A program made the position numbers and the translations under genes. From Rhodocyclales bacterium RIFCSPLOWO2_02_FULL_63_24 (GTDB lineage Bacteria; Pseudomonadota; Gammaproteobacteria; Burkholderiales; Rhodocyclaceae), in NCBI GenBank assembly GCA_001828935.1, contig MHZX01000147.1:536-55828 (forward strand): a stretch of DNA of 55,293 bases. Direction: 5' to 3'. Under the pieces are notes generated by a model. The model had not been told where the DNA came from and did no database searches. It saw only the letters and a program-made list of their open reading frames with translations. Shown here one piece after another: positions 43,826 to 53,798 of the stretch; position 1 is the first letter of the stretch; each line of letters starts with the position of its first letter.

Positions 43826-46144
43826 ATGATCGAAGATGCTGAATTGCAACGCTTGTTCAGGGCGGAAAGCGAGGAGCATCTGGCGCGCCTCGACGACAGC
43901 CTGTTGCGCCTGGAGCGGGCACCCGCCGACCAGGCCTTGCTGGAAGAGACGTTCCGCGAAGCCCACAGCCTGAAGGGCGCCGCCAGCATGCTCGGCCTGC
44001 ATCGGGTCGAGAGTACCGCCCATGGCCTGGAAGGCATCCTCAGCGCGGCGCGCAAGGGTACGGTGCCGTTGACGCCCGATACCATCGAGCGCATGAACGT
44101 CGCGCTGGGCGCGCTGCGCCAGCGGGTGCTGGAAGCGCTGGGCGAGGCATCGGCGGCGACGGCAGCGGATTCAGGCGCCGTGCCGCCAGCGCCGACTGTT
44201 GCGCCTGACGCCGCAACCGCCAGCGCGGCACCCGACCTGGCGGCGCCGTCCCCCGCATTCCCTGCCTCTCCCGCACCGCCTGCCGCGGAAACGGCGCCGA
44301 CGACGGAGCCCGTGCCGATGGCAGCGCCTGCCGCGAACGCCAAGGCTGCGGCGCCGCCTGCCGCCGGCGAGCCGTTCCGCATCGAAACCGTGCGCGTCGA
44401 GACCCGCAAACTGGACGATCTGCTGACCCAGGTGGGCGAGCTGTCGGTGATCCAGGGGCGGACCCAGCATCGGCGGGCGCTGCTGGACGAGTTGCTCGAC
44501 CTTTGGGCGGCGCTGGGCCGCCGTCGCCGCATCCCCAATCGTCCCGTGCGCCATGGCGCAGGCAGCGTCGGCGATGCGGCGGAACTGCGAGCGGCGGCTA
44601 CGACGCAGCGTTTCGGCGCCCTGCTCAAGCAGGCGCGCGATGCGCTGGTCGACGACGGCATGCGCCTGGAATCCACGGTCGGCTTGCTCGAAGACCAGGT
44701 GCATGGCATTCGCCTGCTGCCCTTGGCCACGGTGTTCTCGCTGTTTCCGCGCATGGCGCGCGACCTCGCCAAGGAGCAGGGCAAGGAGGTTGACGTGGTG
44801 CTCGATGGCGGCGATATCACGGTCGACAAGCGCATCCTGGAAGAAGTGAAGGACCCGCTGATGCACCTGATCCGCAATGCCATCGACCACGGCGTCGAAG
44901 CGCCGGGCGAGCGCACGCGCCTGGGCAAGGCCAGTCGCGCCACGGTGCGTCTGTGCGCCGTGCGCGAGGATGCCGGGGTGATGCTGGAGGTGCGCGATGA
45001 CGGTCGCGGACTGGATCCGGCGGCGATCCGGCAGGAGGCGGGCCGGCGCGGTCTTGCCGACGAGGCGGCGCTCGCCGCGATGACGCCGTTCCAGTTGCAG
45101 CAGTTGATTTTCACCGCCGGATTTTCCACCAGCCGTTATGTCACCGAACTGTCCGGGCGCGGCGTCGGGCTGGACGTGGTGCGCGTCAATGTCGAGCGGC
45201 TGAAGGGCAGCATCCGCCTGGAATCGCAGCCGGGGCGGGGGCTCGCGGTGCAATTGCGCCTGCCCTTGAGCCTGGCCACCACCCGGCTGCTGCTGGCGAG
45301 CGTCGGCGATCGGCGGTACGGGCTGCCGGTCGAATGCGTGCTGACCTCGCGGCGCGTGCGTGCGGAGGAGATTTTCACGCTCGAAGGCCGTCCCGCCGTG
45401 ATGCTGGACGACGAACCGGTGATCGTCGCGCGCCTGGCGGACCTGCTGGAGTTGTCGGCGGTGGCGGAAAAAAATGCTCGCGCAGCGGCGGCGCAAGCGG
45501 AAGTGCTGGCCTGCGTCGTGCTTCAGGTCGGCGAAGACCGGATGGGGCGCCTGGGCCTGCTGGTGGACGATCTGCTCGACGAGGAAGAGGTGGTGCCCAA
45601 GCCGCTCGGCGCGCCCCTCAAGCGCGTGCGCAACGTCGCCGCGCTGACCATGCTGGGCAGCGGTGAAATCTGTGCGGTGTTGAACCCCGCCGACCTGCTG
45701 CGTTCGGCGCACAAGACGGCCATCGTCCAGCGCACTGCGGACCGCGAAAGCCGCCAGATTCGTCGCGACACAGCGCGGCCGGCCGTGCTGCTGGCCGAGG
45801 ATTCGGCCCTGATCCGCGCCATGGAGAAACGCATTCTCGAAGACGGCGGCTACGAAGTGGTTACCGCAGTGGACGGCGTGGACGCCATCAACATTCTCGG
45901 CAACCGCGCCTTCGCCGCGGTGGTGTCGGACATCGTGATGCCCAACATGGACGGCCTCGCGCTTACTCGACGGATTCGCACCGAGCCGCGCTACAAGGAA
46001 ATGCCGGTGATCCTGGTGACGACGCTGGCGTCGGACGACGACAAGCGGCGCGGACTCGACGCCGGGGCCAATGCCTACATCCCCAAACCGTCCTTCGACC
46101 AGCGCGTGTTGCTGGACACCCTGAAACGGCTGATCGCGCCATGA
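43826..46144 (+). CDS. cheA: CheA histidine kinase with C-terminal receiver
   Basis: The 772-aa protein has an HPt domain with phosphoacceptor His about residue 47 (REAHSLKGAASMLGL), a long Ala/Pro linker (about 108-185), dimerisation, and ATPase domains with N-box LMHLIRNAIDHGVE and SGRGVGLDVVR. A CheW-like domain (about 470-610) and a receiver domain with Asp about 700 (VVSDIVMPNMDG) follow. The linker contains the dispersed repeat encoding AVPPAPTVAP. The hybrid layout with its own receiver is typical of non-flagellar chemosensory pathways. The stop overlaps cheB. Confidence 0.92.
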   Translation: MIEDAELQRLFRAESEEHLARLDDSLLRLERAPADQALLEETFREAHSLKGAASMLGLHRVESTAHGLEGILSAARKGTVPLTPDTIERMNVALGALRQRVLEALGEASAATAADSGAVPPAPTVAPDAATASAAPDLAAPSPAFPASPAPPAAETAPTTEPVPMAAPAANAKAAAPPAAGEPFRIETVRVETRKLDDLLTQVGELSVIQGRTQHRRALLDELLDLWAALGRRRRIPNRPVRHGAGSVGDAAELRAAATTQRFGALLKQARDALVDDGMRLESTVGLLEDQVHGIRLLPLATVFSLFPRMARDLAKEQGKEVDVVLDGGDITVDKRILEEVKDPLMHLIRNAIDHGVEAPGERTRLGKASRATVRLCAVREDAGVMLEVRDDGRGLDPAAIRQEAGRRGLADEAALAAMTPFQLQQLIFTAGFSTSRYVTELSGRGVGLDVVRVNVERLKGSIRLESQPGRGLAVQLRLPLSLATTRLLLASVGDRRYGLPVECVLTSRRVRAEEIFTLEGRPAVMLDDEPVIVARLADLLELSAVAEKNARAAAAQAEVLACVVLQVGEDRMGRLGLLVDDLLDEEEVVPKPLGAPLKRVRNVAALTMLGSGEICAVLNPADLLRSAHKTAIVQRTADRESRQIRRDTARPAVLLAEDSALIRAMEKRILEDGGYEVVTAVDGVDAINILGNRAFAAVVSDIVMPNMDGLALTRRIRTEPRYKEMPVILVTTLASDDDKRRGLDAGANAYIPKPSFDQRVLLDTLKRLIAP
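44177..44200 (+). repeat. Dispersed 24-bp repeat inside the cheA linker
   Basis: GCCGTGCCG followed by CCAGCGCCGACTGTT. It encodes AVPPAPTV in the flexible linker after the HPt domain. It differs by one base from the copy in nifA at 28985 and by one from the copy at 52632. Confidence 0.7.
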
Positions 46145-47217
46145 TCCGCGTGCTGCTGGTCGATGACTCTCCCATCGCGCTGCACATCCTGCAACGTCTG
46201 TTGTCCAGTGCGTCCGACGTCCAGGTGGTGGGCACCGCCAGCGACGGCAGGGAGGCGCTCGACCTGCTGCCGGCACTCAATCCGGACGTGATTTGCACCG
46301 ACCTGCACATGCGCGGCATGGATGGGCTGGAGTTCACCCGCGCAGTGATGAACAAGTATCCGCGTCCGATCCTGGTGGTGAGCGTGTCGGTGGAGCCGGA
46401 TTCGCCCAATGTCTTCCGGCTGCTGGAGGCGGGTGCGGTGGACGTCTATCCGAAACCGCGTGCCATCCTCGACGCGGACCAGGAGCGGTTGAGCCGGGAA
46501 CTGGTCAGCAAGATCCGCATCGTCGCAGGGGTCCATGTTTTCCGTCGCAGCGGGGCGCCGCCGCGCGTGCCGCAGCTTTCCCCGGCCGTTTCGTTGCCGC
46601 CGCATGTGCCGCTCAAGATGGTGGCGATCGGCGCATCCACCGGCGGCCCGCAGGCGCTGCGCAGCATTCTTTCCGCTTTGCCGGTGGCTTTTCCGGCGCC
46701 GCTGGTGTGCGTCCAGCATATCGGCGACGATTTCCTGGCCGGCTTGGTGGCGTGGCTGGCCGAAGTCAGTCCGCTCGCCGTGCGCCTGGCGACTGCAGGC
46801 GAGCTGCCGCACGCCGGGGTGGCCTATTTCGCGCCCCCCGACGCCCATTTGGAATTCGACGAACGCGGCCGATTTGCTTTCTCCGACGGGCCGCCCTGCG
46901 ACGGCCACCGCCCCTCGGTGACCGTCACCCTGCGCGCGGCGGCCCACCGCTTTGGCGGCGGCACCGTGGGGGTTCTGCTGACCGGCATGGGCCGCGACGG
47001 CGCCGAAGGCATGGCGGACATCGCCGCGGCCGGCGGCGTCACCCTTGGCCAGGACGAAGCGAGCAGCGTGGTCTACGGCATGCCCAGGGAAGCGCTGGCG
47101 CTGGGCGCGGTGCAGCACGTGCTGCCACTGGAACAGATCGCCCCTGCCCTGGTCGCGCTGGCAAAGAGCCGCATCGGCAGCGAAGCGACGCGCAACGCGA
47201 GGAGCCCACATGAATGA
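46141..47217 (+). CDS. cheB: CheB-type chemoreceptor methylesterase
   Basis: The 358-aa protein has an N-terminal receiver ([17 protein letters not shown]; Asp about residue 52 in [13 protein letters not shown]) and a C-terminal methylesterase with catalytic Ser in [14 protein letters not shown] (about 163), His in [12 protein letters not shown] and Asp in [11 protein letters not shown] (about 285). It removes methyl groups from receptors and is activated by CheA. It overlaps cheA (ATGA) and the following kinase by 8 bp. Confidence 0.92.
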   Translation: MIRVLLVDDSPIALHILQRLLSSASDVQVVGTASDGREALDLLPALNPDVICTDLHMRGMDGLEFTRAVMNKYPRPILVVSVSVEPDSPNVFRLLEAGAVDVYPKPRAILDADQERLSRELVSKIRIVAGVHVFRRSGAPPRVPQLSPAVSLPPHVPLKMVAIGASTGGPQALRSILSALPVAFPAPLVCVQHIGDDFLAGLVAWLAEVSPLAVRLATAGELPHAGVAYFAPPDAHLEFDERGRFAFSDGPPCDGHRPSVTVTLRAAAHRFGGGTVGVLLTGMGRDGAEGMADIAAAGGVTLGQDEASSVVYGMPREALALGAVQHVLPLEQIAPALVALAKSRIGSEATRNARSPHE

Positions 47218-50200
47218 GCAAGCGCCCGGCGCCGCGCCGGAAATCCTGATCGTCGAGGACAGCCCGGTCGAGGCGGAGCTGCTGCGCCGCACCCTGGTGC
47301 GGGCCGGCTTTGCGGCGAGCGTCGCGCGCAACGGCGAGGAGGGCCTGCAGGCGGCGCGCGCACGCCGTCCGGCACTGGTCATGAGCGACATCAAGATGCC
47401 GGTCATGGACGGCTACCAGTTGTGCCGTGCGATCAAGTTCGACGATGAACTGTGGAACATTCCGCTGATCCTGCTGACGGTGCTGTCGGAACCGGAAGAC
47501 ATCATCGAGGCCATCAATTGCGGCGCCGACGCCTACATCATCAAGCCCTTCGCCGAGGCGAGCCTGGCGGTCCGCGTCCGATCCCTGCTCGATGCGCCGA
47601 TCGAGCGGCGGCGGGCGGACGAGCGGCGCGAGGAAATGGTGGGCTACGGCGACCGGCGCTATTCCATCGTCGGCGGCGGGCAGCAGATCCTCAACCTGCT
47701 GCTGTCGCTGTACGAAAACACGCTCAACCAGAATCGCGAATTGATGCTGATCCAGTCCCAGCTCAACGAACTCAACGACAGCCTCGACCAGCAGGTGCGC
47801 GAGCGCACTGCGACGCTGGCCCGCGTCAATCGGGCACTGCTGACGCTGTCGGCCGGCAACCAGGCGCTGGTGCGGGCGAGCAGCGAGAAGGAATTGCTGC
47901 AGACTGCCGTGCACAATGTCGTCGACAACGGCGGCTACTGTCTGGCCACGATCGCCTATGCCGAGGACACTGCGGAACAGAGCATCACGCCGGTGGCCTG
48001 GGCGGGGGCCGAGGAAGGCTATTACGCGCAAACGCATCCCACCTGGGCGGATACGGAAAACGGCCAGGTGCCGGTGGCGCGCGCCATCCGCAGCGGTTTG
48101 CCGCAGATTTGCCGCGATATCGCCGTCGATCCCGCATTTGCTCCCTGGCGGGAGTCGGCGCTGGCGCGCGGCTATGCCGCGAACATCGCCCTGCCCCTGG
48201 CCGACGGCAGCAAGGTTTTCGGCGTCCTGAGCATTTATTCCTGCGAGAAGAACACCTTCGACGAACAGGAAGCCCGCCTGCTGACGGAACTCGCCGACGA
48301 CATTGCCTACGGCATAGTCAATCTGCGCGCCAAGGCCAATTTGCAGGCCGCCGAGCAGGCGCTGCGCCACAGCGAAGTCCAGTATCGCGCGCTGTTCGAC
48401 AACAGCCTGGATGCGATCTTGCTGACCACCCCGGAGGACGGCATCCTTGCGGCGAATCCCGAGGCCCGGCGCCTGTTCGGGCTCGACGAACCGACGCTGC
48501 GCCAACGGGGCCGGCAAGCGGTGGTCGATCCCGGCGACCCGCGCCTGGCGGCCGCCCTGGCGGAGCGCGACCGGACTGGCCGCTTCCGCGGCGAGTTGAC
48601 GCTGGTGGGCCGGAACCAGGTCAAGTTCCCCGCCGAACTGCTGTCGCAAATATTCGAAGGTGCGGACGGGCGCTTGCTGACGAGCATGATCGTGCGCGAC
48701 ATCACCGAGCGCAAGGCCGCCGAGGATCGGGTTCGCAAGCTGTCGCTGGCAGTGGAACAGAGTCCGGCGAGCATCGTCATCACCGATCTCGATGCCACCA
48801 TCGAATACGTTAACGAAGCCTTCGTCCAGGTCACCGGCTACGGCCGCGAGGAAGCGCTCGGGCAAAACCCGCGCCTCCTGCATTCCGGCAAGACGCCGCC
48901 CGAAACCTACCAGGCGATGTGGTCGACGCTCGGCCTCGGGCGGACCTGGAAAGGCGAATTCATCAACCGGCGCAAGGACGGCAGCGAATACGCCGAGTCC
49001 GCCAGCATTTCGCCGATCCACCAGGCCGACGGGCGCGTCACCCACTATCTGGCGGTCAAGGAGGACATCTCCGAGCGCAAGCGCGATGCCGCGGAACTTG
49101 ACCGGCATCGCCACCACCTGGAGGAACTGGTCGAGACCCGCACCGTGGAACTGGAGAAGGCCAAGCGCGCGGCCGAGGTGGCAAACGCCGCCAAGAGCGC
49201 CTTCGTCGCCAACATGAGCCACGAAATCCGCACGCCCCTGAACGCCATCGTCGGCCTCACTCACCTGCTGCGGCGAGGCAGCAGTGATCCGGCGCAGAAA
49301 AAGAAGCTGGAGAAAATCGTCGATGCCTCGCGCCACCTGCTGTCGGTAATCAACGACATCCTCGACTTCTCCAAGATCGAGGCGGGCAAGCTGGCGCTCA
49401 ATAGCACCGACTTCGCCTTCGATCGCATGCTCGATAACGTCATTTCCATGATTGGCCCCAGGCTGCGCGCCAAGGGGTTGGAGATACTCGTCGAGCGGGA
49501 TGCGATTCCGCCCGTGCTGGTCGGCGATTCGACCCGTCTGGCGCAGGCCTTGCTGAACTATCTGTCGAATGCCGTCAAATTCACCGAGCAGGGCCGGATT
49601 ACCGTGCGCCTGTCCAAGGCGGATGAATCGAGCACGGAACTGCTGGTGCGCTTCGAGGTGACGGACGCCGGCATCGGCATTCCGCGGGAGCGGCTCGTCG
49701 GTCTGTTCGCCGCCTTCGAGCAGGTTGATGCCACCATCGCGCGCCGTTACGGCGGTACCGGCCTCGGGCTCGCCATCACCAAGCGATTGGCGCAGCTGAT
49801 GGGCGGCGAGGTCGGCGCCCAGAGCACGCCGGGGCAGGGCAGCACGTTCTGGTTCACGGCCCGCCTGGGCAAGAGCGGACTTGGCCTTGGCGACCTGTCC
49901 GAGGTGCCGGCCATCGCCGAGAAGAGCCTGCAGGCGATGCCGGCCGGCACCCGCGTGTTGCTGGCCGAGGACAACCGCATCAACCAGGAGGTCGCGGTGG
50001 AACTGCTGAAGGAGGCCGGGCTCGCGGTGGATGTCGCCAACGACGGCTTCGAGGCGGTGGAGATGGCGCGCGGCTGTCGCTACGACCTGATCCTGATGGA
50101 CATGCAGATGCCCGGCATGGACGGGCTGGAGGCGACGCGTGCCATCCGTGCCCTGCCCGGCTGCGCGACGCTGCCGATTCTGGCCATGACCGCCAATGCC

Positions 50201-50971
50201 TTCGACGAAGATCGCCAGCACTGCTATGATGCAGGCATGAACGACTTCGTGGCCAAGCCGGTGGATCCCGATCAGCTGTACGGCACGCTGCTGCGCTGGC
50301 TGCCGGTCGAGACCTTCCTTGCTCCCGCTCCTGCCGCGGCAATCGAGGGACTGGCGGCCGGATTGGCGGCCATTCCGGGGCTGGATGTCGCGGCGGGGCT
50401 CAAGGTGCTGAACGGTAACCAGGTCGCCTACCAGCGCCTGTTGCGCAGCTATGCCGTCGGCCACGCGGACGACATGACCCGGCTGCTGGCCCGCCTCGGT
50501 GAGCGGATGTCGGCGGCGGACTACGACGAGGCGAGGCGGCTGGCGCATACGCTGAAGGGGAGTTCCGGCAACATGGGCGCGACCGCGGCGCAGCGCCTGG
50601 CGGCCGAACTGGAGGCGGCGCTGAAGGAGGGCGGCACTGTGGTGCGGATCAAGGCGCAGGCCGAGGCGCTGGCGGCCGAACTGAAGACCCTGACGGCGGC
50701 GATTCTCGCCGTGCTGCCCGCGGAAACCTGCGCCGCGCCGGTCGAAGTGGACTGGGCGGCGGTACGGCAACTGCTTGACGATCTCGAACCGATGCTGCTG
50801 GTTTCCAGCATGCGGGCCAATACCCTTGTCGCGGAAAACGCCGCGCTGCTCAAGGCGGCGCTCGGCCCGACGGGCGCGAAGCTGGAAGCGAACATCGCCG
50901 GCTTTCTCTACCCGGAGGCGCTGGCAGCGTTGCGGCAGGCACGCGCCGAGCATGCAGAACTGGATGGGTGA
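47210..50971 (+). CDS. Multidomain hybrid histidine kinase (REC-GAF-PAS-PAS-HisKA-HATPase-REC-HPt)
   Basis: The 1253-aa protein overlaps cheB by 8 bp. It has a receiver (Asp about 61, [11 protein letters not shown]), a GAF domain (about 225-380), a PAS domain (about 395-515), and a second PAS (about 520-640) that closely resembles the redox PAS of NifL ([42 protein letters not shown]). HisKA follows with His about 672 ([16 protein letters not shown]), then the ATPase, a second receiver ([10 protein letters not shown], about 961) and an HPt domain ([13 protein letters not shown], about 1112). A phosphorelay kinase fed by the Che operon is likely; FAD binding is inferred. Confidence 0.88.
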   Translation: MNEQAPGAAPEILIVEDSPVEAELLRRTLVRAGFAASVARNGEEGLQAARARRPALVMSDIKMPVMDGYQLCRAIKFDDELWNIPLILLTVLSEPEDIIEAINCGADAYIIKPFAEASLAVRVRSLLDAPIERRRADERREEMVGYGDRRYSIVGGGQQILNLLLSLYENTLNQNRELMLIQSQLNELNDSLDQQVRERTATLARVNRALLTLSAGNQALVRASSEKELLQTAVHNVVDNGGYCLATIAYAEDTAEQSITPVAWAGAEEGYYAQTHPTWADTENGQVPVARAIRSGLPQICRDIAVDPAFAPWRESALARGYAANIALPLADGSKVFGVLSIYSCEKNTFDEQEARLLTELADDIAYGIVNLRAKANLQAAEQALRHSEVQYRALFDNSLDAILLTTPEDGILAANPEARRLFGLDEPTLRQRGRQAVVDPGDPRLAAALAERDRTGRFRGELTLVGRNQVKFPAELLSQIFEGADGRLLTSMIVRDITERKAAEDRVRKLSLAVEQSPASIVITDLDATIEYVNEAFVQVTGYGREEALGQNPRLLHSGKTPPETYQAMWSTLGLGRTWKGEFINRRKDGSEYAESASISPIHQADGRVTHYLAVKEDISERKRDAAELDRHRHHLEELVETRTVELEKAKRAAEVANAAKSAFVANMSHEIRTPLNAIVGLTHLLRRGSSDPAQKKKLEKIVDASRHLLSVINDILDFSKIEAGKLALNSTDFAFDRMLDNVISMIGPRLRAKGLEILVERDAIPPVLVGDSTRLAQALLNYLSNAVKFTEQGRITVRLSKADESSTELLVRFEVTDAGIGIPRERLVGLFAAFEQVDATIARRYGGTGLGLAITKRLAQLMGGEVGAQSTPGQGSTFWFTARLGKSGLGLGDLSEVPAIAEKSLQAMPAGTRVLLAEDNRINQEVAVELLKEAGLAVDVANDGFEAVEMARGCRYDLILMDMQMPGMDGLEATRAIRALPGCATLPILAMTANAFDEDRQHCYDAGMNDFVAKPVDPDQLYGTLLRWLPVETFLAPAPAAAIEGLAAGLAAIPGLDVAAGLKVLNGNQVAYQRLLRSYAVGHADDMTRLLARLGERMSAADYDEARRLAHTLKGSSGNMGATAAQRLAAELEAALKEGGTVVRIKAQAEALAAELKTLTAAILAVLPAETCAAPVEVDWAAVRQLLDDLEPMLLVSSMRANTLVAENAALLKAALGPTGAKLEANIAGFLYPEALAALRQARAEHAELDG

Positions 50972-50975
50972 CACG

Positions 50976-52661
50976 ATGGCTGCCGACGACACAGCGCCAA
51001 TGCCGCTGCCGACGATCCTGGCGGTGGACGACGATCCGGGCAACCTGGGTGTGCTCGGCAGGTTGCTGCACCGCGATTACGACGTCCTCGCCGCGCCCTC
51101 GGGCGAGCGCGCCTTGCAGATCGCCGCGGGCGTGCCGAAACCGGACCTGATCCTGCTCGACGTGATGATGCCGGGAATGGACGGCTATGCCGTGCTGGCG
51201 GCCCTGCGCGACAATCCGGCAACCCGTGATATTCCGGTGATTTTCGTCACCGGGCTGAATTCGCCCGAGGACGAAGCGCGCGGCCTGGAGCTTGGCGCGG
51301 TGGATTACATTGCCAAACCCTATAACCCGGCCATCGTCCTGGCGCGCGTGCGCACCCACCTCGAACTCAAGCATGCCCGCGACTGGCTGGCGAACCAGAA
51401 TGTCTATCTCGAAACCGAGCTGGCACGGCGCGAAGCCACCCTGCATTCGGTTACCGGCGCCGCCAGGGATGCAATCATCATGATCGACGACCAGGGCCGG
51501 ATTGCCTTCTGGAACCCGGCGGCGGAGAGCATGTTCGGCTATCCGGCGGCAGAAGCGCTGGGTCGGGAACTGCACCCCCTGCTGGCACCCGCCCATTACC
51601 AGGCGGCCGCCGCCCAGGGCTTGGCGCAGTTTCGCCGCAGCGGTACCGGCGCCGCGGTCGGCAAGACGCTGGAACTGGAGGCCTTGCACAAGGACGGCAA
51701 GGAGTTTCCCGTGGAAATTTCGTTCGCCGCGATCCGCCGCGCGGAGAGCTGGTGGGGTGTCGCCATCGTGCGCGACATCACCGCGCGCAAGGCCGTCGAC
51801 GAGCAGCTCGCGCAGGCGCAATCCCAGTTGCTGCAAGCCGACAAGCTTGCCGCGATCGGCCAGCTGGCGGCGGGCGTGGCGCACGAGATCAACAATCCGA
51901 TCGGTTTCGTCAGTTCCAACATGACGTCGCTGGAAAGCTACGTGGCGGATATTCTGGCGTTATTGGACGCCTTCGAAGCGGCCGCGACGGCCGGGCCGAC
52001 CGGGCCGACCAGTGCGGCGGCGCTCGCAAAGGCGCAGGCGATGAAGCAGGAAAAGGATCTCGGCTTCCTGCGCGCCGACCTCGGCCAGCTGATTGCCGAA
52101 TCGCATGACGGCCTGCAGCGCGTGCGCAAGATAGTCGAGGATCTCAAGGGCTTTGCCCATGCCGAGGACGCCAGCTGGAAATGGGCCGATCTGCACAGCG
52201 GCCTGGAATCCACGCTCAACATGGTCAAGAACGAGCTTAAATACCACTGCACCGTGCACAAGGAGTACGGCGAGATGCCTCAGGTCTGGTGCGTGCCGGC
52301 GCAGCTCAACCAGGTGTTCATGAACCTGCTGGTCAATGCCGGCCAGGCCATCGAGGGCAAGGGCAACATACACCTCACCACCGGCCAGCAAGGAAAAGAG
52401 GTTTTCATCGCCATCGCCGACACCGGCATCGGCATCCCGCCGCAAATCCAGCAGCGCCTGTTCGATCCCTTCTTTACCACCAAGCCGGTCGGCAAGGGCA
52501 CCGGGCTGGGACTCTCGGTATCCAACAGCATCGTGCAAAAGCATCACGGGCGCATCGAGCTGCACAGCGAAGTCGGCAAGGGCACTACCTTCACCGTCTG
52601 GCTGCCGATCACCCAGGAGCAGGTGCAGGACGCCGTCCCGCCAGCGCCGACTGTTCCCTGA
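50976..52661 (+). CDS. Response regulator-PAS-histidine kinase
   Basis: I start at ATG 50976, 4 bp after the hybrid kinase stop; ATGs at 50952 and 50964 overlap it and are possible. The product is 561 aa. It has a receiver (Asp about 58, LLDVMMPGMDGYAV), a PAS domain (about 165-275, DQGRIAFWNPAAESMFGYPA), HisKA with His about 301 (LAAGVAHEINNPIGFVSSNM) and a HATPase domain (IADTGIGIPP, GKGTGLGLSVSNSIVQKHHG). It likely receives phosphate from the preceding kinase or CheA and has its own activity. The last residues, AVPPAPTVP, are encoded by the dispersed repeat. Confidence 0.87.
   Translation: MAADDTAPMPLPTILAVDDDPGNLGVLGRLLHRDYDVLAAPSGERALQIAAGVPKPDLILLDVMMPGMDGYAVLAALRDNPATRDIPVIFVTGLNSPEDEARGLELGAVDYIAKPYNPAIVLARVRTHLELKHARDWLANQNVYLETELARREATLHSVTGAARDAIIMIDDQGRIAFWNPAAESMFGYPAAEALGRELHPLLAPAHYQAAAAQGLAQFRRSGTGAAVGKTLELEALHKDGKEFPVEISFAAIRRAESWWGVAIVRDITARKAVDEQLAQAQSQLLQADKLAAIGQLAAGVAHEINNPIGFVSSNMTSLESYVADILALLDAFEAAATAGPTGPTSAAALAKAQAMKQEKDLGFLRADLGQLIAESHDGLQRVRKIVEDLKGFAHAEDASWKWADLHSGLESTLNMVKNELKYHCTVHKEYGEMPQVWCVPAQLNQVFMNLLVNAGQAIEGKGNIHLTTGQQGKEVFIAIADTGIGIPPQIQQRLFDPFFTTKPVGKGTGLGLSVSNSIVQKHHGRIELHSEVGKGTTFTVWLPITQEQVQDAVPPAPTVP
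52632..52655 (+). repeat. Dispersed 24-bp repeat at the 3' end of the kinase gene
   Basis: GCCGTCCCG followed by CCAGCGCCGACTGTT. It supplies the last codons (AVPPAPTV-P-stop) of the kinase at 50976-52661. Confidence 0.7.
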
Positions 52662-52699
52662 CCGCGCGCCGTTTTGCGATGCGGTCGTGCGTCAGGTCG

Positions 52700-53722
52700 T
52701 CAGGCCGCGGCGGTCTGTTCCTGGCAGCCGCGGCAGCCGAGGCGGCCGCACAGGCGTTCGACGTCGAGCACCGACAGCAGCGAGTCGCCTTCGCCGTCGC
52801 GCCGCATGTTGCGCACGATGCCGGTCACCAGCACGCCGGGCGCGGCATTCATTTCCAGCGTGCCCTGGATGTCGTCGCGGGCGACATCGGAAATTTCGCC
52901 GAGGGCATCCACGAGAAGGCCGAGGCAGTGCTTGTTGTGGGTGCGTACCACCACGATCTGCTGTTCCGCGATGTCCGATTCGCGGGTGCCGGCGATCAGG
53001 CGATCCAGGCGCAGCACGGTGATCAGTTTGTCGCGGAACAGGCGGAAGCCGGCCACCACGTCGCCTTCGGCGCCGGTGGGCGGGGTCAGGCCGCTGCTGT
53101 CGACGGCTTCGAGCACATGCGTGGTCGGCACCGCCAGCCAGCGCTGGCCGATGTGGAAGGTGGCCAGTTCGGCGCCGCCGTCCCCCGAGCGCCGACTGTT
53201 GCTGCTGGCGACTGCGGCCCGTGGCGCGGCCGGCAGTGCAGCGCCGGCGTCGCCCAGGGGAAAGCCGCAGAGCGCTGTCACGTGGTTGCGGTAGCCGTCG
53301 CTGCACTTGAATTCCCGATAGCCCGCCGAGTGCGCGGCGCCGACCGCATAGTGGCGGCCCGCGATGGCCAGGATGCGGGTGCCGCCGCCGGCACCCGCGC
53401 CGGCGGCGACCGGAAAGGCAGCGCCGATGGCGAAGGCTTCGCTCGACGAGGCCAGCACGCGGCTGGCGGCGTCGATGAAGACGGCGAAGGAGTTTTCCAC
53501 TACCTGGCCGGCGTCGTCGCGTGGCAGGGCGTCGGTTAGCATCGCGGCGAATTGCGGCGCGGCGTCGAACACGATGGCGATGCCGCCGACGGCCGCCGCA
53601 CCCGCCGGGTCGCGCACTGCGGCAGCATAGACGTAGGTGGGGCGGCCGCCATACAAACGGGTCGGGACAAAGTCGGACACCACATAGCCTTGGGAGGAGT
53701 CGAGGGCCAGCGTGCGCGCCAC
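52700..53722 (-). CDS. CheW-like domain protein with truncated N-terminal sensor
   Basis: The open frame continues upstream of 53722 as far as the SIR2-like gene with readable sequence (DVNPARHGLVGQRLDEEW) but no ATG; GTG 53722 is the first plausible start, giving 340 aa. The N-terminal half (about 1-165) resembles the end of a sensor domain, YVVSDFVPTRLYGGRPTYVY and GGIAIVFDAAPQFAAMLTDA. The C-terminal half is a CheW domain with THVLEAVDSSGLTPPTGA and RLFRDKLITVLRLDRLIAGT. It ends in a cysteine motif, CGRLGCRGC. It is probably the 5'-truncated copy of a longer chemosensory protein. It could be expressed from the upstream NifA-type promoter. The linker carries a repeat copy. Confidence 0.65.
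   Translation of the reverse strand: MARTLALDSSQGYVVSDFVPTRLYGGRPTYVYAAAVRDPAGAAAVGGIAIVFDAAPQFAAMLTDALPRDDAGQVVENSFAVFIDAASRVLASSSEAFAIGAAFPVAAGAGAGGGTRILAIAGRHYAVGAAHSAGYREFKCSDGYRNHVTALCGFPLGDAGAALPAAPRAAVASSNSRRSGDGGAELATFHIGQRWLAVPTTHVLEAVDSSGLTPPTGAEGDVVAGFRLFRDKLITVLRLDRLIAGTRESDIAEQQIVVVRTHNKHCLGLLVDALGEISDVARDDIQGTLEMNAAPGVLVTGIVRNMRRDGEGDSLLSVLDVERLCGRLGCRGCQEQTAAA
53177..53200 (+). repeat. Dispersed 24-bp repeat in the CheW-like gene linker
   Basis: GCCGTCCCC followed by CGAGCGCCGACTGTT on the plus strand, antisense to the gene. It lies between the sensor remnant and the CheW domain, again a linker. Confidence 0.6.
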
Positions 53723-53798
53723 CCATTCCTCGTCCAGGCGCTGGCCGACCAGGCCGTGCCTGGCCGGGTTTACGTCGCCTTGCGTGGAACGCGTTGCG

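Noticed and set aside
47039-51043. 1334-codon open frame antisense to the hybrid kinase
   Set aside because: It mirrors conserved kinase codons and has no homology or ribosome-binding site.
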